A stretch of DNA of 64,000 nucleotides, taken from assembly GCA_028707405.1 (NCBI GenBank), contig JAQWBH010000002.1, positions 1 through 64,000 on the forward strand, read 5' to 3'. The notes under the pieces were generated by a model. It saw only the letters and a program-made list of their open reading frames with translations, made no database searches and had not been told where the DNA came from. Below, one piece after another: positions 16,805 through 25,992 of the stretch. Origin of the DNA: Parabacteroides sp. Lineage in GTDB: Bacteria > Bacteroidota > Bacteroidia > Bacteroidales > Tannerellaceae. Position numbers and translations under genes: made by a program. How positions within the stretch are numbered: the stretch's first letter is position 1; each line of letters opens with the position of its first letter.

Positions 16805-19201
16805 CTATTCAACCTGCCATTCAAACAGTCCGGCCGAATTCTTTTCTTGCTGAACGACCTCCAATTTGATAGCTGTAGTCTTCACCGGAGCAAAAGATAC
16901 CGTATTGGCCTCACCTTTTTCCAAACCGTAAGAGCGGGTGTTGGCTACCGGCTGCCAGTTACTATTATCGTCTTTATAATAAAGTTTCCAACTTTGCGGC
17001 ACACGACAATCGCCCCACGGCGCATCATCATACCAATATATTGTACTCAACGAAACCGTCTGTGGTTGCTTGAATTCGTAGACAACCCATTCGGTTGTAC
17101 CCACCTTCGGCCACCAGTGATAATAAGGTATCGAATGATCACCCTCGTTTTTAGGAACCAATCCGTCACGAATAGAAGAGATGGCATTTGTCATATTCGA
17201 TGCAGACAGTCGGGCCTGTCCGGCCAGTGTCGGTGGAGTCTTGGGTGAAGTAGCGTCCATCGACTGCGGCAGCCATACGGTCATCTCACCCGAACCACGA
17301 TGCGACCAGGCGTAATAGGGAATCATCGTCAGTGTCACATCACGTACCGAAAGCTTACCGTTCTCGTCGTAATTAAGCGCCTGTGTCGACGTTTTGATTT
17401 CGGTGAGACCACACAACAGGTCAGGTTTTTGTTCGATAGCAAATGTCGGTTTCCTGTTCATCAGTACGCTGCGGACACTGAAGTTATTGTCCGGCCATTC
17501 AGCGCAATACACCAGCGGTCCACGTTCCACGGCAATACGTCCACGATCGGCTTCCACCTTTGCATTGGCTTTTACCACACGCGGCTCCATATCAAAATGA
17601 ATCGTCACTTCATCTCCCTTTTTCCACTGTCGCGAGATTGAAAAATATCCCTTTTCCAAAGAAGAACTAAACGGTTTGCCGTTAACCTTCAGTATATAGC
17701 CAGGTCGGATGGGATCAGCAAAAGTATACAGATTACTCGGTACCACCTCGTTCTGCACCCATCCGGGCACACGAATCTTCAGAGCGAAAACCTGCCTACC
17801 CTTAGGTGTCACCGCAATGCGGATATTTCCACTCCACGGATAATCGGTACTCTGAACCAGCTTTACATCCTTCCCGTTTACCTTTACTTCAGCGCTGTTG
17901 CTCATGAAGAGATTGACATATATACTGTTATCTTTCACTGCATATACATAGCCAGGAATCGACGGTATGAAGCGGCATATATTCGACGGACAACAGGCGC
18001 ATCCGAACCACGGCTGGCGATGATGTTGTCCAACCGACTCCAATGGATTGGGATAAAAGAAGGTACCTCCATCAAGCGAAACACCTGAAATAAGTCCATT
18101 ATAAAGTGTTCGCTCCAAAACATCGAAATATTTCGAATCGCCATGTAATAAAAACAAGCGATAGTTCCAGAATACATTGGCGATAGCAGCACAAGTTTCG
18201 CAGTAGGCCGACATGTTAGGCAACTCATAGTTAGCACCGAAAGCTTCACCACTATTCGTAGCTCCAATGCCGCCGGTGATATACAGTTTTTTTGTAACAA
18301 CATTGTCCCAGATACGGTCGATGGCATGAATATAACCCGTATCGCCCGTCAGAGCCGCCACATCCGCCATTCCCGAATACATGTATCCGGCACGTACGGC
18401 ATGCCCTACTGCTTCATTCTGCTCCAGGACAGGCTTATCTGATTGACTATAGGCATCCTTGATCGTCGTATAGCCGCGTTTGTCGAGAAAGAACTTCGCC
18501 AGATCCAGGTATTTCTTCTGCCCGGTAATGATATACAACTTACATAATGCCATTTCGGCAATCTGATGTCCCGGAACAACAACGACCTGTCCCGGATTGT
18601 TACCTATAGCTTTCTCCGCACAGTCGGCATACTTGATAGCGATATTAAGGAAAGTACGCTTGCCTGTTGCCTGATAATGAGCAACAGCTCCTTCAATCAT
18701 GTGACCCAAATCATAAAGTTCATGACTCAGTACTTCCTCTTTTTCCCACCGTTTTGTCCCGGCCCATTCGTGAGGATGTTCTGGATTCATGGTACGAGCT
18801 GTATAAAGATAACCATCAGGTTCCTGAGCAGCCGCTACTAAAGTAAGCACACTGTCGATATATTGTTCGAGCTTCTTGTCGGGAAATGTCTGCATCGAAT
18901 AACTTGCTCCTTCAATAGTTTTGTAAACATCGGTATCGTCAAAAGAATATCCCCCCACCTTATATTCCTTGCTGGGATGAGCGGCCTTGACGAAATTATC
19001 ATAACGACCGGTCTCTTTACATTTGCTGAATGCCAGTGGAATAGTCACTTCACGGCTAGCTTTAAGACGTTGTCCCCAAAAACTGTCGGTCACCTTCACA
19101 GAGGTGAAAGGCACCGGCGTAATCGCGTAACCTCCATTGCGTGTCTGTGCGAATCCTGCCAGACTCGTCACAAAAGATAAACATATTAAGAGCCTTTTCA
19201 T
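16805..19201 (-). CDS. GH127 beta-L-arabinofuranosidase (copy 1)
   Basis: A 798-residue secreted enzyme (signal MKRLLICLSFVTSLAGFA) of glycoside hydrolase family 127 (DUF1680). The family removes beta-L-arabinofuranose using a Zn-bound cysteine nucleophile. By alignment with HypBA1, Glu335 and Cys337 (YCETCA) plus Cys403 and Cys404 (CACCPSN) form the zinc site and Glu319 is the likely acid/base. An (alpha/alpha)6 barrel is followed by beta domains and a C-terminal stretch (about 680-798) resembling an F5/8-type discoidin fold. It is the second gene of a tandem pair, 16 bp after copy 2. Confidence 0.92.
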   Translation of the reverse strand: MKRLLICLSFVTSLAGFAQTRNGGYAITPVPFTSVKVTDSFWGQRLKASREVTIPLAFSKCKETGRYDNFVKAAHPSKEYKVGGYSFDDTDVYKTIEGASYSMQTFPDKKLEQYIDSVLTLVAAAQEPDGYLYTARTMNPEHPHEWAGTKRWEKEEVLSHELYDLGHMIEGAVAHYQATGKRTFLNIAIKYADCAEKAIGNNPGQVVVVPGHQIAEMALCKLYIITGQKKYLDLAKFFLDKRGYTTIKDAYSQSDKPVLEQNEAVGHAVRAGYMYSGMADVAALTGDTGYIHAIDRIWDNVVTKKLYITGGIGATNSGEAFGANYELPNMSAYCETCAAIANVFWNYRLFLLHGDSKYFDVLERTLYNGLISGVSLDGGTFFYPNPLESVGQHHRQPWFGCACCPSNICRFIPSIPGYVYAVKDNSIYVNLFMSNSAEVKVNGKDVKLVQSTDYPWSGNIRIAVTPKGRQVFALKIRVPGWVQNEVVPSNLYTFADPIRPGYILKVNGKPFSSSLEKGYFSISRQWKKGDEVTIHFDMEPRVVKANAKVEADRGRIAVERGPLVYCAEWPDNNFSVRSVLMNRKPTFAIEQKPDLLCGLTEIKTSTQALNYDENGKLSVRDVTLTMIPYYAWSHRGSGEMTVWLPQSMDATSPKTPPTLAGQARLSASNMTNAISSIRDGLVPKNEGDHSIPYYHWWPKVGTTEWVVYEFKQPQTVSLSTIYWYDDAPWGDCRVPQSWKLYYKDDNSNWQPVANTRSYGLEKGEANTVSFAPVKTTAIKLEVVQQEKNSAGLFEWQVE

Positions 19202-19217
19202 CTTCTGTTGTATTTGA

Positions 19218-21659
19218 TTAATTCAGTTTCCATTCTATCACTCCGCCCGATTCACCTTTCTGCAACTGAATAACAAGGCGCATACCAGTAGTCTGAACCT
19301 CTTTGAAGTCGGTCGTATTGTAACAGTCTTTTTTACAACCATAAGCATTCAGCGGTTCCACATCCCTCCAGTCGTCGCCATCCTTATACTGTAATTTCCA
19401 ACTCTGCGGAACACGGTAATTGCCATCATAATGGTCAAAATCCAGCCAATAGACAGAAGCCTGCCTAACTGTTTCGGGAGTGTCAAACACATACTCTATA
19501 GATTCTTCCGTTCCCTCCTTTAGGCAGAAATACCAATATGGTTTTGACATATCGTCAGAGGTTATCGGATCCCACTGGTCGTTGACACCGTAGCAATACT
19601 CGCGACGCTCTATGGCAATACCATCTTTTTGTATCGGCGCACTTACGATTGCGAATGATTTGGCACGCGATGCGATAGTCGGTTGCGGCGTTGGTTTTGC
19701 GTACTTTGCAGCTGCTGGTATCCATACAGCCATCTCGTCAGCACCTCGGTTCTCCCACGTCGAATAAGGAATAAGTTTAACGGGAACATCCTTTTCTATC
19801 ACCTTCCCGTTTGTGTTGTCAAGCTCTTTAGCCGTTCCACTCAATTCTATGATTCCATTTAGCTTCTCCGCTTCATAATTACAAGCAAAAGTCGCATTCT
19901 CCGGAATATACTTGTTAAATACATGGCGGTCATTCAAATCGACCCCTTCCATGCAGTACATCACTGGTCCGCGTTCATAAGACAACAAGCCTCTATCCGC
20001 ACGAACATTATCGTTCGCTTTCACACGGCGAACCTCCATCGGGAGAGCAAGCTCAACCACATCTCCTTTTTTCCATCTGCGATTGATAACAAAATAGCCG
20101 TTCACTGTTTCTCCCTGCAATTTCCTGCCATTGACAGAGACCGTATATGCATTTTTCAATGGCGTTGTAAACGAATATAAATCGCTTCCCGGCACCGGCT
20201 CTTTGTCTGCCCATCCCGGAATACGTAGCTTCAATGCAAAAACAGAACTCTTCTCCGGATTAACGGTAAGCTTCACCATACCATTCCAAGGATAATCGGT
20301 ACTTTGCTCTATCCTGACGTTTTTTTTACCTAAAGCAATCTGACTATTGCTGGCGGCATAAAGATTAACAAAGATCCCATCCTCCTGCGTAGCATACATA
20401 TATTGAGGCACTGATGCCACGAAACGGGTAATATTTCCCGGACAGCAGGCGCAACCGAACCACGGTGCCCTTTCATGCTGCCCCATCGATTCAAGAGGAT
20501 TATCATAAAAGAATTTGTCGCCACTCAAAGAGACTCCTGAGATTACGCCATTATATAAGGCTCTTTCCAATACATCATAATACTTGGAATCGCCTGTAGC
20601 TAAAAACATACGGTAGTTCCAATAAACATTGGCTATAGAAGCGCAAGTCTCAGCATAAGCATTCATGTTATGTAGTTCATAGTTCGGTCCGAAACCCTCA
20701 CCCTGAGCACGCGAACCCATACCACCTGTTATATACAGTTTTTTTGTAGCCAAATTATTCCATAGACGACAGATTGCATGGAAGTATGCCGTATCATGCG
20801 TTAAAGCCGCCACGTCGGCAACACCTGAAAACAAATATCCGGCACGAACAGCATGACCTACAATCTCTTCCTGCTTCAATATAGGCATATGATCTTGACT
20901 GTAAGCATTCAATCGATGACCATCGGTACCCCTCCCCGTCTCTTCAATGAAATACTTCGCCATATCCAGATATTTCTTGTCGCCGGTTACTTTATAAAGC
21001 TTGCAAAGTCCCATTTCAACAATAGGATGCCCCGAAGGCACATGCTTTTGTCCTTCATTCGGTCCGAAAGTTTTGCAGACCAAATCGGCATTCTTGATCG
21101 CAATATTCAAAAAAGTACGTTTTCCGGTTGCCTGATAGTGAGCTACAGCCGATTCATACAAATGACCACAATTATACAGTTCATGACTATTCAGTTTTTC
21201 CCATTTATGGGTTCCCCACCAACGGCTCAAACGAGTACACTTATTTGTTACACAAGTTGTCAGATAGCCATCCGGTTCCTGCGCCGCACCAATCAGAGTG
21301 ATAACACTGTCCAGATATGCATCCAGTTTAGCATCATATTTCACCGCGAGTGAATAAGATGCGCCTTCAATAATCTTGTACGGATCAGTATCGTCAAAAG
21401 GAAAATCACCTTTATGCTCCCCTTTAATCAACCCGCCGGCCAAAGCAAAATTATCAAATCGTCCGTTAAGTTCGCATTGTTTAAATGCAGAAGGAATAGA
21501 AACAGTCCGGTTTATTTCAATCCGAGGAGCCCAAAAACGATCAGTCAAATGGACATTTGTAAAAGAGACGCCCTGAATCATTTTTTCAGCAGACTGTTGT
21601 GCACTGCTAACGGTTGTAATAGTCGCAGCAAGCACTGATAAAAATAACCTTGATGACAT
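19218..21659 (-). CDS. GH127 beta-L-arabinofuranosidase (copy 2)
   Basis: An 813-residue paralogue of the downstream gene, with signal peptide (MSSRLFLSVLAATITTVSSA). It keeps the same active site: Glu321, Glu337, Cys339 (YAETCA) and Cys405-Cys406 (CACCPGN). Its C-terminal region (about 690-813) also has a carbohydrate-binding-like beta domain (RVPQSWKLQYKDGDDW). Tandem divergent copies suggest action on different linkages or stages of arabinan or hydroxyproline-arabinoside side chains (inference). It heads an operon that continues through copy 1 and perhaps aguA-aguB. Confidence 0.92.
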   Translation of the reverse strand: MSSRLFLSVLAATITTVSSAQQSAEKMIQGVSFTNVHLTDRFWAPRIEINRTVSIPSAFKQCELNGRFDNFALAGGLIKGEHKGDFPFDDTDPYKIIEGASYSLAVKYDAKLDAYLDSVITLIGAAQEPDGYLTTCVTNKCTRLSRWWGTHKWEKLNSHELYNCGHLYESAVAHYQATGKRTFLNIAIKNADLVCKTFGPNEGQKHVPSGHPIVEMGLCKLYKVTGDKKYLDMAKYFIEETGRGTDGHRLNAYSQDHMPILKQEEIVGHAVRAGYLFSGVADVAALTHDTAYFHAICRLWNNLATKKLYITGGMGSRAQGEGFGPNYELHNMNAYAETCASIANVYWNYRMFLATGDSKYYDVLERALYNGVISGVSLSGDKFFYDNPLESMGQHERAPWFGCACCPGNITRFVASVPQYMYATQEDGIFVNLYAASNSQIALGKKNVRIEQSTDYPWNGMVKLTVNPEKSSVFALKLRIPGWADKEPVPGSDLYSFTTPLKNAYTVSVNGRKLQGETVNGYFVINRRWKKGDVVELALPMEVRRVKANDNVRADRGLLSYERGPVMYCMEGVDLNDRHVFNKYIPENATFACNYEAEKLNGIIELSGTAKELDNTNGKVIEKDVPVKLIPYSTWENRGADEMAVWIPAAAKYAKPTPQPTIASRAKSFAIVSAPIQKDGIAIERREYCYGVNDQWDPITSDDMSKPYWYFCLKEGTEESIEYVFDTPETVRQASVYWLDFDHYDGNYRVPQSWKLQYKDGDDWRDVEPLNAYGCKKDCYNTTDFKEVQTTGMRLVIQLQKGESGGVIEWKLN

Positions 21660-21698
21660 AGACTTTAAATTTATTATTTAAACGAATTCTTATGTTTG

Positions 21699-21706
21699 CA
21701 AATGTA
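21699..21706 (-). promoter_or_regulatory. -7 box of the GH127 operon
   Basis: TACATTTG on the minus strand, 40 nt before the first GH127 ATG. Confidence 0.6.
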
Positions 21707-21832
21707 AGTATATTTCTCACACTTATTATTAAAATGGAGGAAAACAATACATTAATTTTATGAAAATAATTTCATAAGCTTTTTTTTACTACTTTCGTAG
21801 CCGAATACAAAAATAAGGAAAAACGCATAAAA

Positions 21833-22759
21833 ATGAATATACAACAGTTTGATTATATCTTAGCCGTAGATAACTACCGTCATTTTGCCAAAGCAGCCGA
21901 GCATTGCCGTGTTACTCAACCAACACTAAGTATGATGATACAAAAATTAGAAGATGAACTGGGTATCAAAATCTTCGATCGCAATGTACAACCGGTAACT
22001 CCTACTCCTGCCGGTCGCAAAATTATTGATCAGGCGAGAGTGATCATTCAGCAAGTATCGCGCATGAAAGATATTGTCAGCGAAGAAGAACAATCACTAA
22101 AAGGAACATTCCGCGTAGCTGTTCTACCCACTATTGCCCCATATCTTTTACCCCGCTTCTTTCAGCAGCTTACAACCAAACAGCCTGATTTAGATATTCG
22201 TATCATTGAGATGCAGACAAAACCCACCATCAATGCCCTAATAAACGGAGATGTTGATGCCGCCATTATTGCAAACCTGCCAACAGAAATGCAATTGCAA
22301 GGGACTATACTATATTATGAAGAATTCTTTGTTTATATTTCTCGCAACGAGGCCATCTTTAAAAAAGATCTTATTCGTTCGGCCGACATTAGTGATGAAC
22401 GTTTATGGCTTCTTGACGAAGGGCACTGCTTCCGCGACCAACTGATGCGTTTCTGCCAGATGGAAAAGGTCAAACTCCACCAGGCAGCATATCGCCTAGG
22501 AAGTTTGGAAACATTTATGAGAATGGTAGAAAGCGGCAATGGCATCACATTTATTCCTGAACTTGCCACATTACAATTATGCGACGCACAAAAAGAACTG
22601 CTCCGCTCGTTTGCCATACCAAAACCCACCCGTGAAATCGTTTGGATTACGCGTAAGGATTTTGTTCGTCACTCTATCGCCGAAATCATCATTAACAGCA
22701 TTAAGGAAGCTGTTCCTAGAGAAATGCGTACGTTGCGTCCCGGATTCAAAGTAGTCTAA
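21833..22759 (+). CDS. oxyR: OxyR peroxide-sensing LysR-type regulator
   Basis: A 308-residue LysR-family regulator. The winged helix-turn-helix occupies residues 1-60 (FDYILAVDNYRHFAKAAEHCRVTQPTLSMMI). The effector domain carries Cys199 and Cys208 (GHCFRDQLMRFC), with the same numbers and spacing as the redox pair of E. coli OxyR, so it should switch on peroxide-defence genes when a disulfide forms. It is divergent from the GH127 genes. A near-consensus -7 box (TACTTTCG, 21790-21797) precedes it. No catalase or ahpC is adjacent in this window. Confidence 0.93.
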   Translation: MNIQQFDYILAVDNYRHFAKAAEHCRVTQPTLSMMIQKLEDELGIKIFDRNVQPVTPTPAGRKIIDQARVIIQQVSRMKDIVSEEEQSLKGTFRVAVLPTIAPYLLPRFFQQLTTKQPDLDIRIIEMQTKPTINALINGDVDAAIIANLPTEMQLQGTILYYEEFFVYISRNEAIFKKDLIRSADISDERLWLLDEGHCFRDQLMRFCQMEKVKLHQAAYRLGSLETFMRMVESGNGITFIPELATLQLCDAQKELLRSFAIPKPTREIVWITRKDFVRHSIAEIIINSIKEAVPREMRTLRPGFKVV

Positions 22760-22779
22760 AACGCAAACGTCATGCATAT

Positions 22780-23025
22780 TCATTTTTTATAAATGCTCAA
22801 GTGGCGGATCAACCAGAGCAATATCCTGAAAGCAATAGTCAGAGCATAAAATCCACACGTAATGATCAACATCCACAGGGCTTGTGTCCATAATTCAGAC
22901 CATTCTGTTTTATACACAATAATAGAAATAACATTCATGATGAAGGCGGCAATAATACATCCTGCAAAAATATAAAGTTCCGTCTTCTGACGTTTTGATG
23001 AAATAAGTATATCTTTCATGATCAT
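22780..23025 (-). CDS. Small membrane protein of unknown function
   Basis: An 81-residue protein with two predicted membrane helices (LYIFAGCIIAAFIMNVISII and LWMLIITCGFYALTIAFRIL) and short charged ends. The family is not recognised. Its ATG overlaps the stop of the Gfo/Idh gene by 4 bp, so it is the third gene of the apbE operon. It converges with oxyR, 20 bp apart. Confidence 0.7.
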   Translation of the reverse strand: MIMKDILISSKRQKTELYIFAGCIIAAFIMNVISIIVYKTEWSELWTQALWMLIITCGFYALTIAFRILLWLIRHLSIYKK

Positions 23026-24338
23026 GCGAAATTTAAATAAGGTATTTTATATTCGGCCGGAAAAGTGACAATCCGGTTTTCTTCCATTGCCTGCAAACCC
23101 AGTAAACCCAGAACGGACGAATAGTAAGCCTCTTCCACCAGATTCTTTGCTGGTTTGCCTGTTATTGCCGCCTCACAAAATGCCGTTTCCAGCTCAACAG
23201 TGCCATCATCGGAAGCACCGACTGAAGAGGCGCCATCATGTGCAGTCATATGATCCATAATCATCTCTCCTTTATTTATCGAAGCTGTTTCAGGCACCCA
23301 ACTAGGTCCGGCAAATGAAACATTATCGAATACTTTATGCTCAATCTGATTGATCAACTGCATTATTCCCGGCGCAGGTTTTACATCTTCAAAATAATAC
23401 CTGCCCTTTTCAGGTTCAACAGTACCCTTATTCCCAAGAATTTCTTCTTCCAGTCCATAAAATTTGTTAGAAATAATTGATTCATAAGTCATCTTCACGC
23501 CGTTGGAATAACGATAAATCAGACTCACATTATCATAGACTTCGCGTCCGTCCTTCCAAAAAACGATATCACCCATGCCTGTTACTGTTTCTGGAATCAT
23601 CTTCAATGCCCAATTGCCGACCTGTAACTGATGTGTAGCCAATTCAGTCATCAATCCGCACGAAGTAGCCTTATAGAGACGCCAGTTGATTTTTCTTTCC
23701 AGTTCAGGCGAGGGTACCGGTCGGCGCCAGTCATTATTACGAAACCAATATGCCCGAATACCACAAATCGTACCTATCAATCCATTATGAATCATTTCCA
23801 TCACGCGAACATATTTAGGATCATACAGGCGCTGCTGTCCGATGAAAAGAACTTTCCCTGATTGCTTAAAAGTATTGTACATATTAAGACAATCCTGTGG
23901 AGTCATCGCCATAGACTTCTCACAAAATACATGCTTACCGGCCTGCAATGACTCTATAGTCATATGCGCATGTTCATTCAAAGGTGTTGCGATCATCACA
24001 GCCTGAATATCCTTGTCCTCTAACAATCGGCGATAATCAACATACCTCTTCGCCTTTGGAAATATAGCCGAAGCATCTTTCAGATGTGGCGGGTAATTAT
24101 CACACAAAGCCACTACATCAGCTATTGGATTGCTTTTCAGGTTATTCAGATGAAACTGTCCCCGGGAACCAGTTCCAATAAAACCAATCCGCACCTTCTC
24201 CTTAACGATCTTTGCCTTATCGTCGGCGCTACATGATTGCAGCCAGGGAAATGCAGACAGCATCATGCCTCCGCCTCCCACCATCCCGAGTTCCTTAAAG
24301 AAATCTCGACGACTCAAATTCGTATCTTCACTCAACAT
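23022..24338 (-). CDS. Tat-exported Gfo/Idh/MocA-family protein
   Basis: A 438-residue protein with a twin-arginine signal (SRRDFFKELGMVGGGGMMLSAF) followed by a possible lipid Cys (QSCSADD). The Rossmann domain starts VRIGFIGTGSRGQFH; EHAHMTIESLQAGKHVFCEKS is the NAD(P)-oxidoreductase core. Members act on sugars or sugar derivatives, some as glycosidases with bound NAD; the substrate is unknown. It overlaps the end of apbE by 7 bp and the small membrane protein by 4 bp. Confidence 0.85.
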   Translation of the reverse strand: MLSEDTNLSRRDFFKELGMVGGGGMMLSAFPWLQSCSADDKAKIVKEKVRIGFIGTGSRGQFHLNNLKSNPIADVVALCDNYPPHLKDASAIFPKAKRYVDYRRLLEDKDIQAVMIATPLNEHAHMTIESLQAGKHVFCEKSMAMTPQDCLNMYNTFKQSGKVLFIGQQRLYDPKYVRVMEMIHNGLIGTICGIRAYWFRNNDWRRPVPSPELERKINWRLYKATSCGLMTELATHQLQVGNWALKMIPETVTGMGDIVFWKDGREVYDNVSLIYRYSNGVKMTYESIISNKFYGLEEEILGNKGTVEPEKGRYYFEDVKPAPGIMQLINQIEHKVFDNVSFAGPSWVPETASINKGEMIMDHMTAHDGASSVGASDDGTVELETAFCEAAITGKPAKNLVEEAYYSSVLGLLGLQAMEENRIVTFPAEYKIPYLNFA

Positions 24339-25141
24339 AACTTGTATAAATGTATTTCATATAAATCAAACTTCTTCATAATCGCAGGAATACTCTTTTC
24401 GTCAGCCACCATCAAGGCTGTCGAAAGTGCCTCACCCGCAACGGGATCCGGACCAATAACCGAAGCCATCTTATGTTCTTCAACGAACATTCCTGTTTTC
24501 GGATTAATAATATGTTTAGGATGCGTTGGCGTATTACCGGATGTAGTCAGGGTATTATCATGCAGCCGGAGGTTGTCCATTCGCTCGTGTGTAAACGGGT
24601 TATCAATCCCCACAGGCCAATAATCGCCACACGGATGTGTACCGACAGCCAGTACCGAACTGTTCCCAAAATTCACCAACGCCCTAGTCACCTTTTCGCG
24701 TTCCAATATTTCGCTAATCTTTTTCAATGCATACCCCTTGCCGATACCGCCCAAATCAATCTTCAGTGTCTCTGCCAGAAAATAAATACTCTTGTCCTTA
24801 TCATTCAGCAACACCTTACTAAAATCATTTGCCGTGATATCAAAACAGCCTTCCGTCGACTCGTAATAGCGCTTGCAATCAATCAAAAGCTGCCACAATT
24901 CATCACTTACATTCACGGCATAGACACTGGCTTCACGATTAATTTTCGATACCTCGCTATCCTCATCAAAACAACTCAATAGACCGTTCAAACGCACAAC
25001 CTCAGTTTGAATAATCTGCCATACACTACTTAGGAAAGCCTCCTCCCCACCAATCAGCAACACATCTAGTTCCGTCCCCATAACAGGCGACATTGAACCA
25101 TGATAGAGCTGCGAATCAGTATAATAATTTGAATACGACAT
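24332..25141 (-). CDS. apbE: ApbE-like FAD:protein FMN transferase, no signal peptide
   Basis: A 269-residue ApbE-family enzyme that attaches FMN to a threonine of target flavoproteins using FAD. Motifs: MSPVMGTELDVLL, IDLGGIGKGYALKK (128-140), VNFGNSSVLAVG and HIINPKTG (210-217). The usual ADALSTA metal-site motif reads GEALSTA (Asp to Glu). Most ApbE proteins are exported; this one has neither signal peptide nor lipobox, and an in-frame stop lies just upstream, so no longer start is missed. It opens the operon with the Tat Gfo/Idh gene. Confidence 0.85.
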   Translation of the reverse strand: MSYSNYYTDSQLYHGSMSPVMGTELDVLLIGGEEAFLSSVWQIIQTEVVRLNGLLSCFDEDSEVSKINREASVYAVNVSDELWQLLIDCKRYYESTEGCFDITANDFSKVLLNDKDKSIYFLAETLKIDLGGIGKGYALKKISEILEREKVTRALVNFGNSSVLAVGTHPCGDYWPVGIDNPFTHERMDNLRLHDNTLTTSGNTPTHPKHIINPKTGMFVEEHKMASVIGPDPVAGEALSTALMVADEKSIPAIMKKFDLYEIHLYKLC

Positions 25142-25201
25142 GATATTACATTTTTACATTGTTTAATTGTTGTGCGCACACAATGCGTTAAAACTCGAGC
25201 G

Positions 25202-25209
25202 CAAATATA
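25202..25209 (-). promoter_or_regulatory. -7 box of the apbE operon
   Basis: TATATTTG on the minus strand, 60 nt before the apbE ATG. Confidence 0.55.
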
Positions 25210-25563
25210 ACAAATTCACGCAGCCAACGACAGATATAATTACCTTTTAATATTATTTTAATGAACCATACCACATACGAACGTATGTCATTTTCAAGCG
25301 AAGCCGGATGTTCCCTAAAAAGGAGCTAAGCATATCCGAAAGTGACAAGACTGATGTACAGTAACAGCATATTCTGAACATTATTGTGATGTATTGAATA
25401 TTTACATGCAGTCTGTTAGTTAAAGAGAAGTCCAAATATAAACGCAACTTAATGATCAGCAAGATTGTGTAAACTACTGTCATTATTCATGGCCTATTTT
25501 ATCTTTTCTACGAAAGAATCTTTACACGAGCCCTGAAGATTTTTTCTATTTGTACTCACTCAT

Positions 25564-25659
25564 TTATCGAACCACATATGTGGAACGATCGTTCCACATA
25601 TATGAGCCGATCGATTCATATAATATGGTTCGACCGTTCCATATTATATGGGACGATAA
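25564..25659. repeat. 22-23-bp periodic palindromic array
   Basis: Four AT-rich inverted repeats (CCACATATGTGG at 25572, CCACATATATG at 25594, CATATAATATGG at 25617, CCATATTATATGG at 25639) alternate with 10-12-bp linkers. The linkers carry a periodic core: TTATCG 25564, CGATCG 25586, CGATCG 25608, CGACCG 25631, CGATAA 25654. Bases 25576-25601 form one perfect 26-bp palindrome, and 25618-25649 is a second palindrome with 11-bp arms. Two helical turns per unit fits a multi-dimer protein-binding platform. The function is unknown. Confidence 0.8.
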
Positions 25660-25948
25660 AAAGATGGGGAGGTTTGTAAAAATGTATCTTTATGTTTACA
25701 GAAACTTAATCTATACCAAACATAAAATGTATCAATAGAACAATAAATCAATGTAATAGATTGGCTTTTTTATTTAAAAGTACACTAAAGACAGAGCATC
25801 CAATAGGGTCATAAGAATATTAAATACATGCAAAGCATGTATGTTCTCGTTAATAATAGAATTAAAAACAGTTCCTTAAAAGTTTATTAGGATAAAAAAG
25901 TTGCTGAAGGAAAAAACAAAAATAGAAAAGAATATCGAATTCTTTGTC

Positions 25949-25956
25949 TACTTTTG
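25949..25956 (+). promoter_or_regulatory. -7 box of the first GH92 gene
   Basis: TACTTTTG, 36 nt before the ATG. Confidence 0.65.
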
Positions 25957-25992
25957 TCAAATCAAACAATATTAAGAATCACCTAAATTAAA

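Larger units (their letters stand above)
25142..25992. other. 850-bp gene-free region between apbE and GH92
   Basis: No credible gene is seen; the short open frames here (25253-25483 minus, 25550-25738 plus) lack homology and ribosome sites. The region holds the apbE -7 box, the palindromic periodic array at 25564-25659, an AT-rich stretch and the GH92 -7 box. Confidence 0.6.

Noticed and set aside
25253..25483. 76-codon minus-strand open frame in the same gap
   Set aside because: No ribosome site, no recognisable domain, and a composition typical of non-coding AT-rich DNA.
25564..25659. Possible CRISPR array
   Set aside because: The linkers are only 10-12 bp and resemble one another, there is no spacer diversity and no cas gene.
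25550..25738. 62-codon plus-strand open frame over the palindromic array
   Set aside because: The repeat unit is not a multiple of three, the frame has no ribosome site or homology, and its residues simply reflect the AT-rich palindromes.
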